From positions 496,001 to 560,000 of the forward strand of contig NZ_CAKPUG010000001.1 of NCBI RefSeq assembly GCF_934191625.1: DNA of 64,000 nucleotides. The letters run 5' to 3'. The first letter of the stretch is position 1. The number at the start of each line of letters is the position of its first letter. The notes under the pieces were generated by a model. The model saw only the letters and a list, made by a program, of their open reading frames with translations, made no database searches and was not told the origin of the DNA. This document shows positions 36,019 through 44,966 of the stretch, in pieces. Both the position numbers and the translations under genes were made by a program. Source of the DNA: an uncultured Lactococcus sp. GTDB lineage: Bacteria > Bacillota > Bacilli > Lactobacillales > Streptococcaceae.

Positions 36019-36687
36019 ATGATTAAAATATTATTAGTTGAAGATGACCTCTCTTTGTCAAAATCAGTTTACGATTTCTTGAAATCTTTTGCTGAGGTAA
36101 AGCAAGTTTTTGATGGCGAAGAAGGACTTTATGAAGCAGAAATGGGGATTTATGATTTAATTCTCTTGGATTTGATGTTGCCTGAGAAAAACGGGTTTGA
36201 GGTCCTCAAGGAATTACGTGAACAGAATATCGACACCCCAGTCCTCATCATGACTGCAAAAGAATCTTTAGATGATAAAATGCACGGTTTCGATGTCGGG
36301 GCAGATGATTATTTGACGAAGCCCTTCTACCTTGATGAGTTGAAAGCGCGTATTCAAGCACTCTTGAAACGTACAGGAAAACTTGAAGATGCTAATGGAC
36401 TTTCTTATGGCAATGTACGTTTGAACTTGACCAATAAGTCAGCTTTTGTGAATGACATACCAGTGGAATTAATTGGTAAAGAGTTTGATCTTGTAGTTTA
36501 TTTGATGCAAAACCAAAATGTTATCTTGCCCAAAGAACAAATCTTTGACCGTATTTGGGGCTTTGACAGCGACACGACAGTAACAGTGGTTGAAGTCTAT
36601 ATGAGTAAAATCCGTAAAAAACTTAAAGATACAGACTTTGCACAAAATTTAGCTACATTACGTAATGTCGGCTATATTTTACGGTAA
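36019..36687 (+). CDS. ciaR: Two-component response regulator CiaR-like
   Basis: OmpR-type response regulator, 222 residues. The receiver domain has the acidic pair in LLVEDD, the phospho-acceptor Asp in [13 protein letters not shown] (about residue 51), Thr in LIMTAKES and Lys in [20 protein letters not shown]. The C-terminal winged helix ends in [21 protein letters not shown] and LRNVGYIL. Long stretches agree with pneumococcal CiaR as I remember it. Start ATG 36019 gives the family N-terminus and has AGAAAG nine bases upstream; ATG 36010 is the alternative. Followed by the kinase gene at five bases. Confidence 0.85.
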   Translation: MIKILLVEDDLSLSKSVYDFLKSFAEVKQVFDGEEGLYEAEMGIYDLILLDLMLPEKNGFEVLKELREQNIDTPVLIMTAKESLDDKMHGFDVGADDYLTKPFYLDELKARIQALLKRTGKLEDANGLSYGNVRLNLTNKSAFVNDIPVELIGKEFDLVVYLMQNQNVILPKEQIFDRIWGFDSDTTVTVVEVYMSKIRKKLKDTDFAQNLATLRNVGYILR

Positions 36688-36692
36688 ACTTT

Positions 36693-38102
36693 ATGAAAAA
36701 AATAATTGAAAAAATAAAATCGTTGCCAATTGTGAAAAATGATGGGAAAAATTTCCTTCATTTTTTTCTAGATTTTACCATCATTTTCTTTGCACTCACT
36801 GTAATTATTTTACAGGTCCTCACAAGCGGAGTCTATAAGTCAACGGACCAAAATTTACGGGACTTAGCAGCTAATCCAGATATCTTAAGAGCTTTGGCAC
36901 TGGATCAGGCGGGAGTCAACCAAGGCTCCTTTGAAATTAACCAAGGCAATTATAGTCCCACAAACAGTATCGTGATGTATGATGAAAAGGGTAATGTCTT
37001 AGGTCCAACAGGCAGTGTTGATGCAACAAAACCAGGAAGCAGTAGTCAGCAACAAATTATACGTGTCGATCTCGTCCGTTATCAATTAGAGAAGACAGCT
37101 AAGTTAGACAAGGATGCTCTTGGACAAATCAAGTCAATTTCTATTCGAAATCCTTATGGTCCTGATTGGCATTATCGATATGTTACCTTGGCGATGCCAC
37201 AATCAAATCTGGACACTACCTATGGAGCAAGTAACATAGCTTATATTCAAGTTTTTAGTAATGTGGACCAACTCCAAGACAGTTTGAGCCGGAGTAATTT
37301 TATTATCATTACAACAATGGTTATGTTCTGGTTCATTTCCGTGATTATTAGCTTGTATCTTGCCAATTGGACACTGCGCCCTGTTATGGTTGCCTATGAG
37401 AAACAGAAAGCTTTCGTCGAAAATGCTAGCCACGAGCTGAGAACGCCTTTGGCTATTTTACAAAATCGTTTAGAATTGCTTTTCCAAAATCCTAATGCAA
37501 CAATAATTGAAGAATCTGAAAATATATCGGAGAGCCTTTCAGAAGTTCGTAATATGCGACTCTTGACGACGAATCTGTTGAATATGGCGCGCCAGGACAA
37601 TAACATTAAAACAAATCCTGAGTCAACAGATAAGGAATTCTTTGAAGCCATCTTTAGCAATTACCAGCTCCTGGCAGAAAGTTCTGATAAGTCCTTAAAA
37701 ACTTCCTTAAAATTTGAAGGAGCTTTAAGTTTAGATCAAAGCTTAGTGAAGCAACTTCTAACGATTCTGTTTGATAATGCTATGAAATATACAGGTGAAG
37801 ATGGTGAAATCCAAGTTGACGTTCAAAAAAATGGAGCGACACTTCTGCTTAGTGTTTCTGATAATGGGGAAGGTATTACAGCCGCTGATAAGAAAAAAAT
37901 ATTTGACCGTTTCTACCGTGTGGATAAAGCAAGAACACGACAAAAAGGTGGCTTAGGACTTGGCTTATCCCTGGCACAACAAATCGCTGAGGCTCACAAT
38001 GGTCGAATTACGGTTGAGGATAATCAACCGCGTGGAACAAAATTTACTGTCCGTTTACGGACCAGTCCATCTCCCAAATCAGCAAAAGTGAACAAAAAGT
38101 AA
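36693..38102 (+). CDS. ciaH: Sensor histidine kinase CiaH-like
   Basis: Membrane kinase of 469 residues: a membrane segment at about 25-45, an extracytoplasmic sensor domain of about 160 residues, a second membrane segment near 210-228, then the H-box ENASHELRTPLAILQNRLELL with the phosphorylated His. The ATPase domain has the N box LFDNAMKYT, DNGEGI, FDRFYRVDKAR and GLGLGLSLA. In streptococci CiaRH controls envelope stress genes, proteases and small RNAs. The signal sensed here is unknown. Confidence 0.85.
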   Translation: MKKIIEKIKSLPIVKNDGKNFLHFFLDFTIIFFALTVIILQVLTSGVYKSTDQNLRDLAANPDILRALALDQAGVNQGSFEINQGNYSPTNSIVMYDEKGNVLGPTGSVDATKPGSSSQQQIIRVDLVRYQLEKTAKLDKDALGQIKSISIRNPYGPDWHYRYVTLAMPQSNLDTTYGASNIAYIQVFSNVDQLQDSLSRSNFIIITTMVMFWFISVIISLYLANWTLRPVMVAYEKQKAFVENASHELRTPLAILQNRLELLFQNPNATIIEESENISESLSEVRNMRLLTTNLLNMARQDNNIKTNPESTDKEFFEAIFSNYQLLAESSDKSLKTSLKFEGALSLDQSLVKQLLTILFDNAMKYTGEDGEIQVDVQKNGATLLLSVSDNGEGITAADKKKIFDRFYRVDKARTRQKGGLGLGLSLAQQIAEAHNGRITVEDNQPRGTKFTVRLRTSPSPKSAKVNKK

Positions 38103-38165
38103 TAGAATAGATTGTAAACTTATGCACTATCAATAAAAGTGAGAAATGAGTAGAAAGAGGCAAAG

Positions 38166-39908
38166 ATGACTATTTTAGATAAAGTAAATGCACCGGCAGA
38201 TTTAAAAAAGCTGAATGCTACTGAATTAACAGAACTTGCTCAAGATGTTCGAGGAGCTGTGCTCAATAAAGTCAGTCAAGTTGGAGGGCACACCGGACCC
38301 AATCTGGGTGTTGTGGAATTAACCATTGCTTTGCATAAAGTCTTTCGTTCACCTGTGGATAAATTTGTTTGGGATGTAAGTCATCAAACTTATCCCCATA
38401 AAATTTTAACCGGACGTAAACACGGTTTTCAAGATGGGCACTTTCATGATATTACGGGTTATACAAGCCAATACGAATCAGAACATGACTTCTTCACTGT
38501 TGGGCACACCTCAACTTCTGTAGCAAATGCGATGGGGCTGGCTAAAGCGCGTGATTTAAGAAATCAAGAAGGCAATATTATTGCTATTTTAGGTGATGGT
38601 TCACTTTCTGGAGGCTTAGCTTTAGAGGCAATTAGCAACGCTGGGTCTTATGATAAAAACTTCATCCTTATTCTCAATGATAATCAGATGTCAATTGCGG
38701 AAAATCACGGTGGAATTTATAAAGGGCTAGCGGAATTACGTGCAACAGATGGTCAATCACCAAATAATATGTTTAAGGCTTTTGGACTAGATTATAAGTA
38801 TTTGGCAGATGGCAACAACATTGAAGCCCTCATTTCTCTTTTTGAAGAAGTAAAAGATATTAACCATCCGATTGTTTTACATATCAATACCGAAAAAGGT
38901 CATGGATACCAACCTGCTATTGACATGAAGGAAGCATTCCATTGGCGTTCTCCTTTCAACTTATCAGATGGCTCCTTGAAAAATACAAGTACGGCAAAAA
39001 ATTATACCCGTATTATTCTAGATTATATGGAAGAAAAGGTTGCTGAAGGTATGCCTTTAGTGGCAGTCAATGGTGGAATTCCAATGGTTAATAATCTAAA
39101 GGAATTTGCTGAAAAGTATCCAGAACACTATGTGGATGCTGGAATTGCAGAACAGTATGTGACAACCTTTGGCGGAGCAGTTGCAGCAGGTGGAGCACGT
39201 GCAATGATTTTTCACAATTCAACCTTCATGCAACGTGCTTATGATCAATTTTTACATGATTTGGCAATTAATAAGGAACCAGCGGTAGTTATTGTAAAAT
39301 CAGCTTCCATTTCTGGTTCAGATAAAACTCACCAAGGAAGTTTTGCAATAGGTATGCTCTCTAATATTCCTGATTTGGTGTACTTGGCACCTACGAGTGA
39401 AGAAGAACTTGTAGCGATGTTGGATTGGGCACTGACCCAAAACGAATATCCAGTTGTGCTACAAATTCCTGAGCATGGTGTAGAAAATCGCTCAACCGTA
39501 TTGACTGATTTCAGCAAAGTCCAGTATGAAATTGCACGTAAAGGTGAAGAAGTAGCTATTCTAGCATTAGGTGGACTTTTTAGCCATGGACAAAAAATAG
39601 CAGAAGAACTGGAAAAAATAAACATCAGAGCTACGCTGGTTAATCCAATGTTTGTGGCAGAACTGGATAAAGAAACTTTGAAAGAATTGACAGGCAAGCA
39701 TACAGTATTTGTGACCATCGAAGATGGGGTATTAGATGGCGGCTTTGGTCAAAAAGTTGCTGGTTATCTTGGTCAATTTGGCGTTAAAACATTAAATTAT
39801 GGTGCAGCTAAAGAGTTCAACGATTCTGTTGCTATGGACGATCTTTATGATCGCTATCACTTGACACCAGAGCTGATGATTGCAGACATTCTCGAGGCTC
39901 TTAAATAA
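38166..39908 (+). CDS. 1-deoxy-D-xylulose-5-phosphate synthase-like protein
   Basis: 580-residue thiamine-diphosphate enzyme of the DXS family. The cofactor motif is GDGSLSGGLALEAISNAG to LNDNQMS, and the transketolase-type middle domain has GIAEQYVTTFGGAVAAGG with the ThDP-activating Glu and TFMQRAYDQFLHD. Several positions differ from true DXS. The IDRAG stretch (Arg 420 in E. coli) reads IVKSA, and the VRYPRG stretch (Arg 478) reads LQIPEHG; both arginines bind substrate phosphate. No other MEP-pathway gene is in the window. It may use another acceptor, or make DXP for cofactor synthesis. Confidence 0.8.
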   Translation: MTILDKVNAPADLKKLNATELTELAQDVRGAVLNKVSQVGGHTGPNLGVVELTIALHKVFRSPVDKFVWDVSHQTYPHKILTGRKHGFQDGHFHDITGYTSQYESEHDFFTVGHTSTSVANAMGLAKARDLRNQEGNIIAILGDGSLSGGLALEAISNAGSYDKNFILILNDNQMSIAENHGGIYKGLAELRATDGQSPNNMFKAFGLDYKYLADGNNIEALISLFEEVKDINHPIVLHINTEKGHGYQPAIDMKEAFHWRSPFNLSDGSLKNTSTAKNYTRIILDYMEEKVAEGMPLVAVNGGIPMVNNLKEFAEKYPEHYVDAGIAEQYVTTFGGAVAAGGARAMIFHNSTFMQRAYDQFLHDLAINKEPAVVIVKSASISGSDKTHQGSFAIGMLSNIPDLVYLAPTSEEELVAMLDWALTQNEYPVVLQIPEHGVENRSTVLTDFSKVQYEIARKGEEVAILALGGLFSHGQKIAEELEKINIRATLVNPMFVAELDKETLKELTGKHTVFVTIEDGVLDGGFGQKVAGYLGQFGVKTLNYGAAKEFNDSVAMDDLYDRYHLTPELMIADILEALK

Positions 39909-39917
39909 AAGGAAAAA

Positions 39918-40184
39918 ATGAAAAAAGTTTTAGTTAAAACTGTGCATGGTTATCAGAGATTTATTTCTCCTCTTTTACCGCCGGCTTGTCGTTATTATCC
40001 AACCTGTTCGAACTATATGATTCAAGCTATTGAAAAGCACGGAGCTCCAAAGGGAATTGCAATGGGAACGTCACGAATTTTACGGTGTCACCCATTCTGT
40101 AAACCAGGTTATGATTTAGTACCTGATAAATTTTCACTACGGAGAAATTACGAGACGCCTGAGGACAAAAAGAAGGAATCTTAA
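39918..40184 (+). CDS. yidD: Membrane protein insertion efficiency factor YidD
   Basis: 88-residue inner-face membrane-associated protein that assists YidC-dependent insertion. Family signature [32 protein letters not shown] with three conserved Cys, then [13 protein letters not shown]. Ten bases after the DXS-like gene and probably cotranscribed with it. Confidence 0.94.
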   Translation: MKKVLVKTVHGYQRFISPLLPPACRYYPTCSNYMIQAIEKHGAPKGIAMGTSRILRCHPFCKPGYDLVPDKFSLRRNYETPEDKKKES

Positions 40185-40190
40185 AAATTT

Positions 40191-40296
40191 TGTTATAATC
40201 AGAGGTGAGGATGAATTTCCCATACGGATTTCAATCTTTCCACATTTAAAATAAGTAAGCAAGACAACCTTCAAGTCATTGGGCTTGAGGGTTTTA
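40191..40296 (+). ncRNA. Candidate small RNA between yidD and the fhu genes
   Basis: Extended -10 TG-T-TATAAT (hexamer 40194-40199) predicts a start near 40206, and a terminator (AACCTTCAAG 40266-40275 with CTTGAGGGTT 40284-40293, then TTTT) closes a transcript of about 90 nt. No gene of normal size lies in it. A 12-codon frame (40211-40249, reads MNFPYGFQSFHI) starts just after the predicted 5' end and could be a micropeptide or leader peptide. The -35 is weak. Homologues unknown to me. Confidence 0.5.
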
Positions 40297-40379
40297 CTCT
40301 TGTAAATCTTATATTATAAGTAAAATGGCAAAAAGGTCAGGCGAGCGAAATATCTGACTTAAAATAATTTAGAAAGTAC

Positions 40380-40408
40380 TTGTTAACTTTTATAAAGTAT
40401 GCTTTAAT
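40380..40408 (+). promoter_or_regulatory. Candidate promoter of the ferric siderophore transporter operon
   Basis: -35 TTGTTA (40380-40385), 17-bp spacer, -10 TTTAAT (40403-40408), 67 bases before the first gene. No clear Fur-type palindrome was recognised. Confidence 0.45.
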
Positions 40409-40475
40409 TAAATATGTAAAAAGTATTTGACATTATTGGCATCTTCGAGTGACTAGAGCTAAAAAGGAAGAACTC

Positions 40476-41258
40476 ATGTATTTTGGGGCAAAAAATTTAA
40501 ATGTATATTACGGTAAAAAGCAGGTCCTAAGAAATGTATCTTTGGAAATTGAGCAAGGAAAGACAACAGCTATTATCGGAATAAATGGCTCAGGGAAGTC
40601 GACATTACTCAAAGCCTTGGGGCGTTTAATAAAGTATGAAGGGGAAGTAATCTATAAAGATGAACGCCTTGCTAATCGAAAAAATATTGAAATAGCTAAA
40701 ATATTGACCTTGCTCCCGCAAGCCATGCAAGCGCCCAGCGATATTACCGTCTATGAGTTGGTCAGTCTAGGTCGTTTTCCTCATCAAAAGCTTACCCAAC
40801 AGAATTTATCTGAAGCAGATGAACTCTTCGTGGAGCAAGTTATGAAGGAAACTGAAATCTGGGATTTACGTAACCAACAAGTTGCACAACTTTCTGGTGG
40901 ACAACGTCAGCGTGCTTTTATCACGATGATTTTAGCGCAGGACAGTGAAATTATTCTTTTAGATGAGCCAACAACATATCTGGACCTTTTGCACCAACTT
41001 GATATTTTAAAGCTGCTAAAAACCTTTGCGAAAAAGATGAAAAAAACAGTTGTGTATGTTATCCATGATTTGAACCATGCTGCTCGTTTTGCGGATAATT
41101 TAGTTATTGTGAAAGAGGGTGAAATCTTTGCTTCAGGACCCGTGGAAGAATTATTTACAGAGGAGATAATTCATGAGAGCTTCGGTCTACATGTTCGATT
41201 GGGGCGGGATCTTTTCTGTCAAACTCTAATGATTACAGGGGTTAAAAATGAAGAGTAG
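40476..41258 (+). CDS. fhuC: Ferric siderophore ABC transporter ATPase (FhuC-like)
   Basis: 260-residue ATPase with Walker A GINGSGKST, Q-loop LLPQAMQAP, signature LSGGQRQRAFITMILAQ and Walker [14 protein letters not shown], a set typical of FecE/FhuC/BtuD ATPases. Start ATG 40476 is preferred (AAGGAAG upstream) over GTG 40449. The HxxxYLDL and HQLDILKLL text is family-typical. Overlaps the next permease gene by 11 bases. Confidence 0.9.
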   Translation: MYFGAKNLNVYYGKKQVLRNVSLEIEQGKTTAIIGINGSGKSTLLKALGRLIKYEGEVIYKDERLANRKNIEIAKILTLLPQAMQAPSDITVYELVSLGRFPHQKLTQQNLSEADELFVEQVMKETEIWDLRNQQVAQLSGGQRQRAFITMILAQDSEIILLDEPTTYLDLLHQLDILKLLKTFAKKMKKTVVYVIHDLNHAARFADNLVIVKEGEIFASGPVEELFTEEIIHESFGLHVRLGRDLFCQTLMITGVKNEE

Positions 41259-42198
41259 GAAGTTTTCTTATCACGTTACATTCGTTCTGCTGCTAATTGT
41301 ATTCTTATCTTTCCTTTATCTTATGCTTGGTGATCAAAACTATAGTTTGAGTCAGATTTGGCAAGAGAGTGTCGTTTTGCACTTACGCTTACCACGTCTA
41401 TTGGCTTTAGTATTGGTGGGGATTCTCCTCTCCAGTAGCGGACTGTTGGTTCAAAGTATGACAGGAAATCCTATTGCTGAGTTATCCACATTAGGAATTT
41501 CAGGTGGTGCAAGTTTTGCACTTGCTCTACTCTTGGTTCTCAATCTTTCCACAGGAGGATGGTTGGGAACTGCGGTAGCAAGTTTGGGAGCGTTTATTGC
41601 TCTCATTTCGGTAGCTGCACTAACCGTAAAAAGTAAATTTCAACCGATGAAAGTTGTTCTCGTGGGAACTTCTGTGGGCCTTTTTGCGACTAGTCTTGCA
41701 AGTATTTTGACTTTTTATAGTAAAAATATGCAGTCCTATTTTTTATGGATTGTAGGCTCGTTTTCTGGTATAACTCCAGTAAAATTAGAAATTTTACTTG
41801 TTGTAACTGTACTGTTTGTGTCAATGGTTCTACTATTTGCTAATCAAATAAAGGTCTTAGCCTTTGGTGAAGAAATGGCAACCAGTTTAGGTATTTCTGT
41901 AAATCGTCTTAGGCTGTTTATTATGGTCATGGTGGCTCTGGCAAGTGGTGTAACAGTTTCGAGTGTTGGTGTAATTAGTTTTGTTGGACTCATGGCGCCA
42001 CATTTGGCAAGTCAGCTTGTTGGGGGACAATTTTTAAAAAGATTTTGTATGAGTAATTTGTTAGGTGTGTTGCTATTGCTTGTGGCAGATTTGTTGGCTC
42101 GTAATTTATTCAAGCCCTACGAATTTCCGGCAGGCAGCTTAACTCTTTTATTTGGCGCAATTTTCTTTATTTATATGATGAGTCAGGAGAAAAAATGA
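41248..42198 (+). CDS. fhuB: FecCD-type iron-siderophore permease, first subunit
   Basis: 316-residue permease with about nine membrane segments, of the FecCD family. Typical stretches are LRLPRLLALVLVGILLSSSGLLVQ, NPIAELSTLGISGGAS, WIVGSFSG and GVISFVGLMAPHLAS. It overlaps the ATPase gene and the next permease gene (ATGA, 4 bases), so all are translated together. Gene symbol assigned by position in an fhuCBGD-like order; the siderophore is not determined. Confidence 0.88.
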   Translation: MKSRKFSYHVTFVLLLIVFLSFLYLMLGDQNYSLSQIWQESVVLHLRLPRLLALVLVGILLSSSGLLVQSMTGNPIAELSTLGISGGASFALALLLVLNLSTGGWLGTAVASLGAFIALISVAALTVKSKFQPMKVVLVGTSVGLFATSLASILTFYSKNMQSYFLWIVGSFSGITPVKLEILLVVTVLFVSMVLLFANQIKVLAFGEEMATSLGISVNRLRLFIMVMVALASGVTVSSVGVISFVGLMAPHLASQLVGGQFLKRFCMSNLLGVLLLLVADLLARNLFKPYEFPAGSLTLLFGAIFFIYMMSQEKK

Positions 42199-43133
42199 AA
42201 AAGAAATTTCTATTTTTAATATTCCTCCTGATTGCATTTATTATTATCGATTTGACCCACTTTTCGTCAGATTGGGATTTACTCTCCATATTGATTCCTC
42301 AATTTAGAATGCCAAGGGTATTAGTTGTGCTCATTGCAGGTACTGCTTTGGCTATGGCGGGTTTGATCATCCAGACTGTTGTGGATAATCCTTTAGCAGA
42401 TGCAGGCACCCTTGGCATAACGAGTGGCGCCAGTGCAGGTGCGGTTCTGTTCCTTTTTCTTAGTCAGTGGTTGAAGCTTTCAGGAACTTGGATTTTTATG
42501 TATCCTTTATTCGCCTTATTTGGGGCACTCTTTTCCTTTGGCCTACTCTACCACCTTGCTCTAAAGAAAAATGTAAGTAATATTCAAGTTCTTCTAATAG
42601 GATTAGGAATTACAGCTCTTTTTCAGGCATTAATTACCTTAGCACAACTTTCGATTAATCGTTTTGATTTTCAACAAGTGGCAGTTTGGTTGTCAGGAGA
42701 TATTTGGCAAACAGATAAACTATTTATCGGTTTAACTTTTGTTTTGTTAATTCTTTGCCTGCTTATTTTTAGTTTTTTCCGAAAAGAACTAGAATTACTT
42801 AGTTTAGGGCAAGAAATGGCAACGAGTCTTGGCTTAAATGTGAAAAAGAGTAAGATGCAGTTCTATATATTGGCACTACTTTTTGCTTCAATTGGGGTTT
42901 TACTAGTTGGTGGGCTTGCCTTTATTGGTTTGATTGCACCACATATAGCTCGTGAACTGATAGGATTTGAAAGTAAAAAGCGTGCTTGGGCTACTGCCTT
43001 GGTTTCAATGATTATTTTACTTTTAGCAGATAGTTTATCACAGATCATTATTGCACCGTCTAGTTTGCCGCTAGGCTTTGTGGTTGCTCTTATAGGCGCA
43101 CCTTACTATATATACTTAATACAAAAAATTTGA
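42195..43133 (+). CDS. fhuG: FecCD-type iron-siderophore permease, second subunit
   Basis: 312-residue permease homologous to the previous one: FRMPRVLVVLIAGTALAMAGLIIQ, NPLADAGTLGITSGASAG, WLSGDIWQ and GLAFIGLIAPHIAREL. The two would form a heterodimeric channel with the single ATPase type. It is followed at 12 bases by the binding protein gene. Confidence 0.88.
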   Translation: MKKKFLFLIFLLIAFIIIDLTHFSSDWDLLSILIPQFRMPRVLVVLIAGTALAMAGLIIQTVVDNPLADAGTLGITSGASAGAVLFLFLSQWLKLSGTWIFMYPLFALFGALFSFGLLYHLALKKNVSNIQVLLIGLGITALFQALITLAQLSINRFDFQQVAVWLSGDIWQTDKLFIGLTFVLLILCLLIFSFFRKELELLSLGQEMATSLGLNVKKSKMQFYILALLFASIGVLLVGGLAFIGLIAPHIARELIGFESKKRAWATALVSMIILLLADSLSQIIIAPSSLPLGFVVALIGAPYYIYLIQKI

Positions 43134-43144
43134 AAGAGGCATTC

Positions 43145-44086
43145 ATGAAACACTTTAAATTATTTTCTATATCTTTAGCCGCAGTTGGTCTTTTGGGGCT
43201 TTCTGCATGTTCAAACTCCGACGTATCCCAATCCCAAAAAGAGGAGAAAGTGACTTTTACTGCTTTGAATGGTGATGTAGAGGTTCCTGCGCATCCCGAA
43301 CGTATTGCAGTACAAAATTATCCAGATGATGTTGCTACATTAGGAGGAAATGTAATTGGGACAGATTCTTGGGCTTTCCCTAACCCATATTTGTCAGATA
43401 AACAAAAAGAAAATATGGTTGACTTAGGTTCTCCAAGTTTTAATATTGAAAAACTCATTGGGCAAAAGCCTGACTTGATTGTGACAGTAGATAAAACACA
43501 AGTTTCGGATTATGAAAAAGTAGCACCGACTGTGCTTGTTAATTATCAGGATTTGAATGATATGGATAAATCTTTGGATTTCTTTGCCAAATTGTTGAAC
43601 CGTGAGGATGAGAAGAAGGAATTTATAAAAACATTCGATCAAAAAGCTGAAGAACAAAAAACAAAGCTTAAAGCTCAAGGTATAAATACAGAGCAAGCAA
43701 GCATTTCTTTGTTAGAGCTCCAAGGCGATAAAATTTATGCTTATGGTGATAACTTTGCACGTGGCGGTCAAGCACTTACGCGAGGTCTAGGATTCCAAGA
43801 ATCAACAAAAATGGCCGAATTATCCGAAGGTGCAGGATATGCAGAAGTTAATGCTGAAAGTCTCAAAGATTTTGATGCAGACTATATTTTTATCGACTTC
43901 AAGAAAGCAGATAAAGCCCAATATGAAGCTCTGCAAAAAAATCCCGTATGGAAAAACCTCAAGGCAGTTAAAGAAGGACATGTCATTACAATGGACTATG
44001 ACAAGGTTTATTTCTTTGGTGGTCCCACAGCTTCAATGGCACAGCTAACTGATTATACAGATGCACTATTAAAGCAAACAAAATAA
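43145..44086 (+). CDS. fhuD: Iron-siderophore-binding lipoprotein (FhuD/FecB-like)
   Basis: 313-residue lipoprotein receptor. Start ATG 43145 (MKHFKLFS; GAAAGAGG upstream) gives a signal peptide ending in lipobox LSAC; the frame opens 15 bases earlier without support. The domain layout FTALNGDVEVPAHPERIAVQNYPDDVATLGGNVIG, IEKLIGQKPDLIVT and KEGHVITMDY is that of class III periplasmic binding proteins. Hydroxamate siderophore, catecholate or haem cannot be told apart by sequence here. Last gene of the operon. Confidence 0.88.
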   Translation: MKHFKLFSISLAAVGLLGLSACSNSDVSQSQKEEKVTFTALNGDVEVPAHPERIAVQNYPDDVATLGGNVIGTDSWAFPNPYLSDKQKENMVDLGSPSFNIEKLIGQKPDLIVTVDKTQVSDYEKVAPTVLVNYQDLNDMDKSLDFFAKLLNREDEKKEFIKTFDQKAEEQKTKLKAQGINTEQASISLLELQGDKIYAYGDNFARGGQALTRGLGFQESTKMAELSEGAGYAEVNAESLKDFDADYIFIDFKKADKAQYEALQKNPVWKNLKAVKEGHVITMDYDKVYFFGGPTASMAQLTDYTDALLKQTK

Positions 44087-44101
44087 AAGATTTAGTTATC
44101 T

Positions 44102-44132
44102 AAACATCTGGAAGGTTTTCTAGGTGTTTTTT
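44102..44132 (+). terminator. Terminator of the siderophore transporter operon
   Basis: AAACATCT (44102-44109) pairs with AGGTGTTT (44122-44129, one G-U), followed by a T run. Confidence 0.8.
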
Positions 44133-44225
44133 TAGACAAAAAAGAGGATATTGTTATCTAAATCTCTATTTTTGTCCAAAATGCACAAGAAAATAATTAA
44201 AACAGAAAATTTTAGACTTTTATTT

Positions 44226-44307
44226 TGCTATAATGAAATTAAGCATATAGTAGATATGATAAAGCCTCAAATGTTAAAAATTAAAAAGGATTGTGAAATC
44301 CTTTTTT
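44226..44307 (+). ncRNA. Candidate small RNA upstream of fabT
   Basis: Extended -10 TG-C-TATAAT (hexamer 44229-44234) predicts a start near 44241. The 65-nt product would contain a hairpin CATAT-AGTAG-ATATG and end in a perfect terminator, AAAAAGGATT-GTGA-AATCCTTTTTT (44283-44307). No coding frame with a ribosome site is present. The rest of this 438-base gap (44134-44225 and 44361-44450) shows nothing recognisable. Confidence 0.55.
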
Positions 44308-44332
44308 AAAAGGAAATTTTTCAGAAAAAGAG

Positions 44333-44360
44333 AGATGAAATACCTTAATTTCATCTTTTT
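44333..44360 (+). terminator. Second, tandem terminator
   Basis: AGATGAAAT-loop-ATTTCATCT plus TTTT, 25 bases after the terminator of the small RNA candidate. It could catch read-through or give a longer form of about 120 nt. Confidence 0.75.
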
Positions 44361-44451
44361 GCTATCGACTACATTTGGAATTTTTTCTTTGTGAATCAAA
44401 ATAAATGGGTAATCCAAGCCGTCTGAGGAGCTTGTTAAATCTACTTAGCAC

Positions 44452-44511
44452 TTGCAAATTATTTTTATTATGGTACAATTTTGTATTGTAAATGGTTTGT
44501 ATCATCAAAAT
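44452..44511 (+). promoter_or_regulatory. fabT promoter and candidate FabT operator
   Basis: -35 TTGCAA (44452-44457), 16-bp spacer, -10 TACAAT (44474-44479). The -10 is half of an inverted repeat TACAAT-N5-ATTGTA (44474-44490). Just downstream TTTGTATCATCAAA resembles the streptococcal FabT box TTTGATNATCAAA with one extra base. Autoregulation is plausible. Confidence 0.45.
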
Positions 44512-44525
44512 ATCAGGAAGTACAA

Positions 44526-44966
44526 ATGAAAACAGATTTTGACAAAATTAATGAATGGTTGATTCAACTTTTCCACGATTGCATGAACTTAGAAGAACAG
44601 TTCTTGAAGGACTCTGATTATCCAGATGTAACTGTGAAAGAACTTCAACAAATGACCCTTATCCATACTTTGGGAACTTGCCGAGCTACAGACATTGCAA
44701 GGAATCAAAAATTAGCCCTTTCAACAATCACCATTACACTCAATCGCTTGGAAACTAAGGGATATATCAAACGCGAACGCTCAGATCGTGACCGTCGTGT
44801 GGCTTATATCGTATTGACTGAAAAAGGAAAAGCACTTTGTGCATCGCATAGTGAATTTTTCCGCAGCATTTCAGAAAAACTTATGTTAAGTGTTTACGGG
44901 ACTACCGAAAACAAACTTGCAGGCGAACTTGAAGAATTACATAAGTCATTGGAGAATATGAAATAA
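44526..44966 (+). CDS. fabT: FabT, MarR-type regulator of fatty acid synthesis
   Basis: 146-residue MarR-family repressor. The winged helix reads [54 protein letters not shown] (residues 55-108), near identical in style to streptococcal FabT. It represses the fab/acc genes when bound to long-chain acyl-ACP. Start ATG 44526 follows AGGAAG. Its stop overlaps the fabH start (TAATG). Confidence 0.9.
   Translation: MKTDFDKINEWLIQLFHDCMNLEEQFLKDSDYPDVTVKELQQMTLIHTLGTCRATDIARNQKLALSTITITLNRLETKGYIKRERSDRDRRVAYIVLTEKGKALCASHSEFFRSISEKLMLSVYGTTENKLAGELEELHKSLENMK

Noticed and set aside
38166..39908. Transketolase or pyruvate dehydrogenase E1 beta
   Set aside because: The order of the ThDP motif, LNDNQMS and TFMQRAYDQ segments in one chain matches DXS, despite the altered phosphate-binding residues.
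40206..40475. Iron-regulator (Fur/MntR-like) operator before the siderophore operon
   Set aside because: No convincing dyad of the expected type was found, so iron regulation is left as an expectation only.
44256..44309. 17-codon frame in the small RNA candidate upstream of fabT
   Set aside because: No ribosome site and the frame ends inside the terminator stem, so it is most likely chance.
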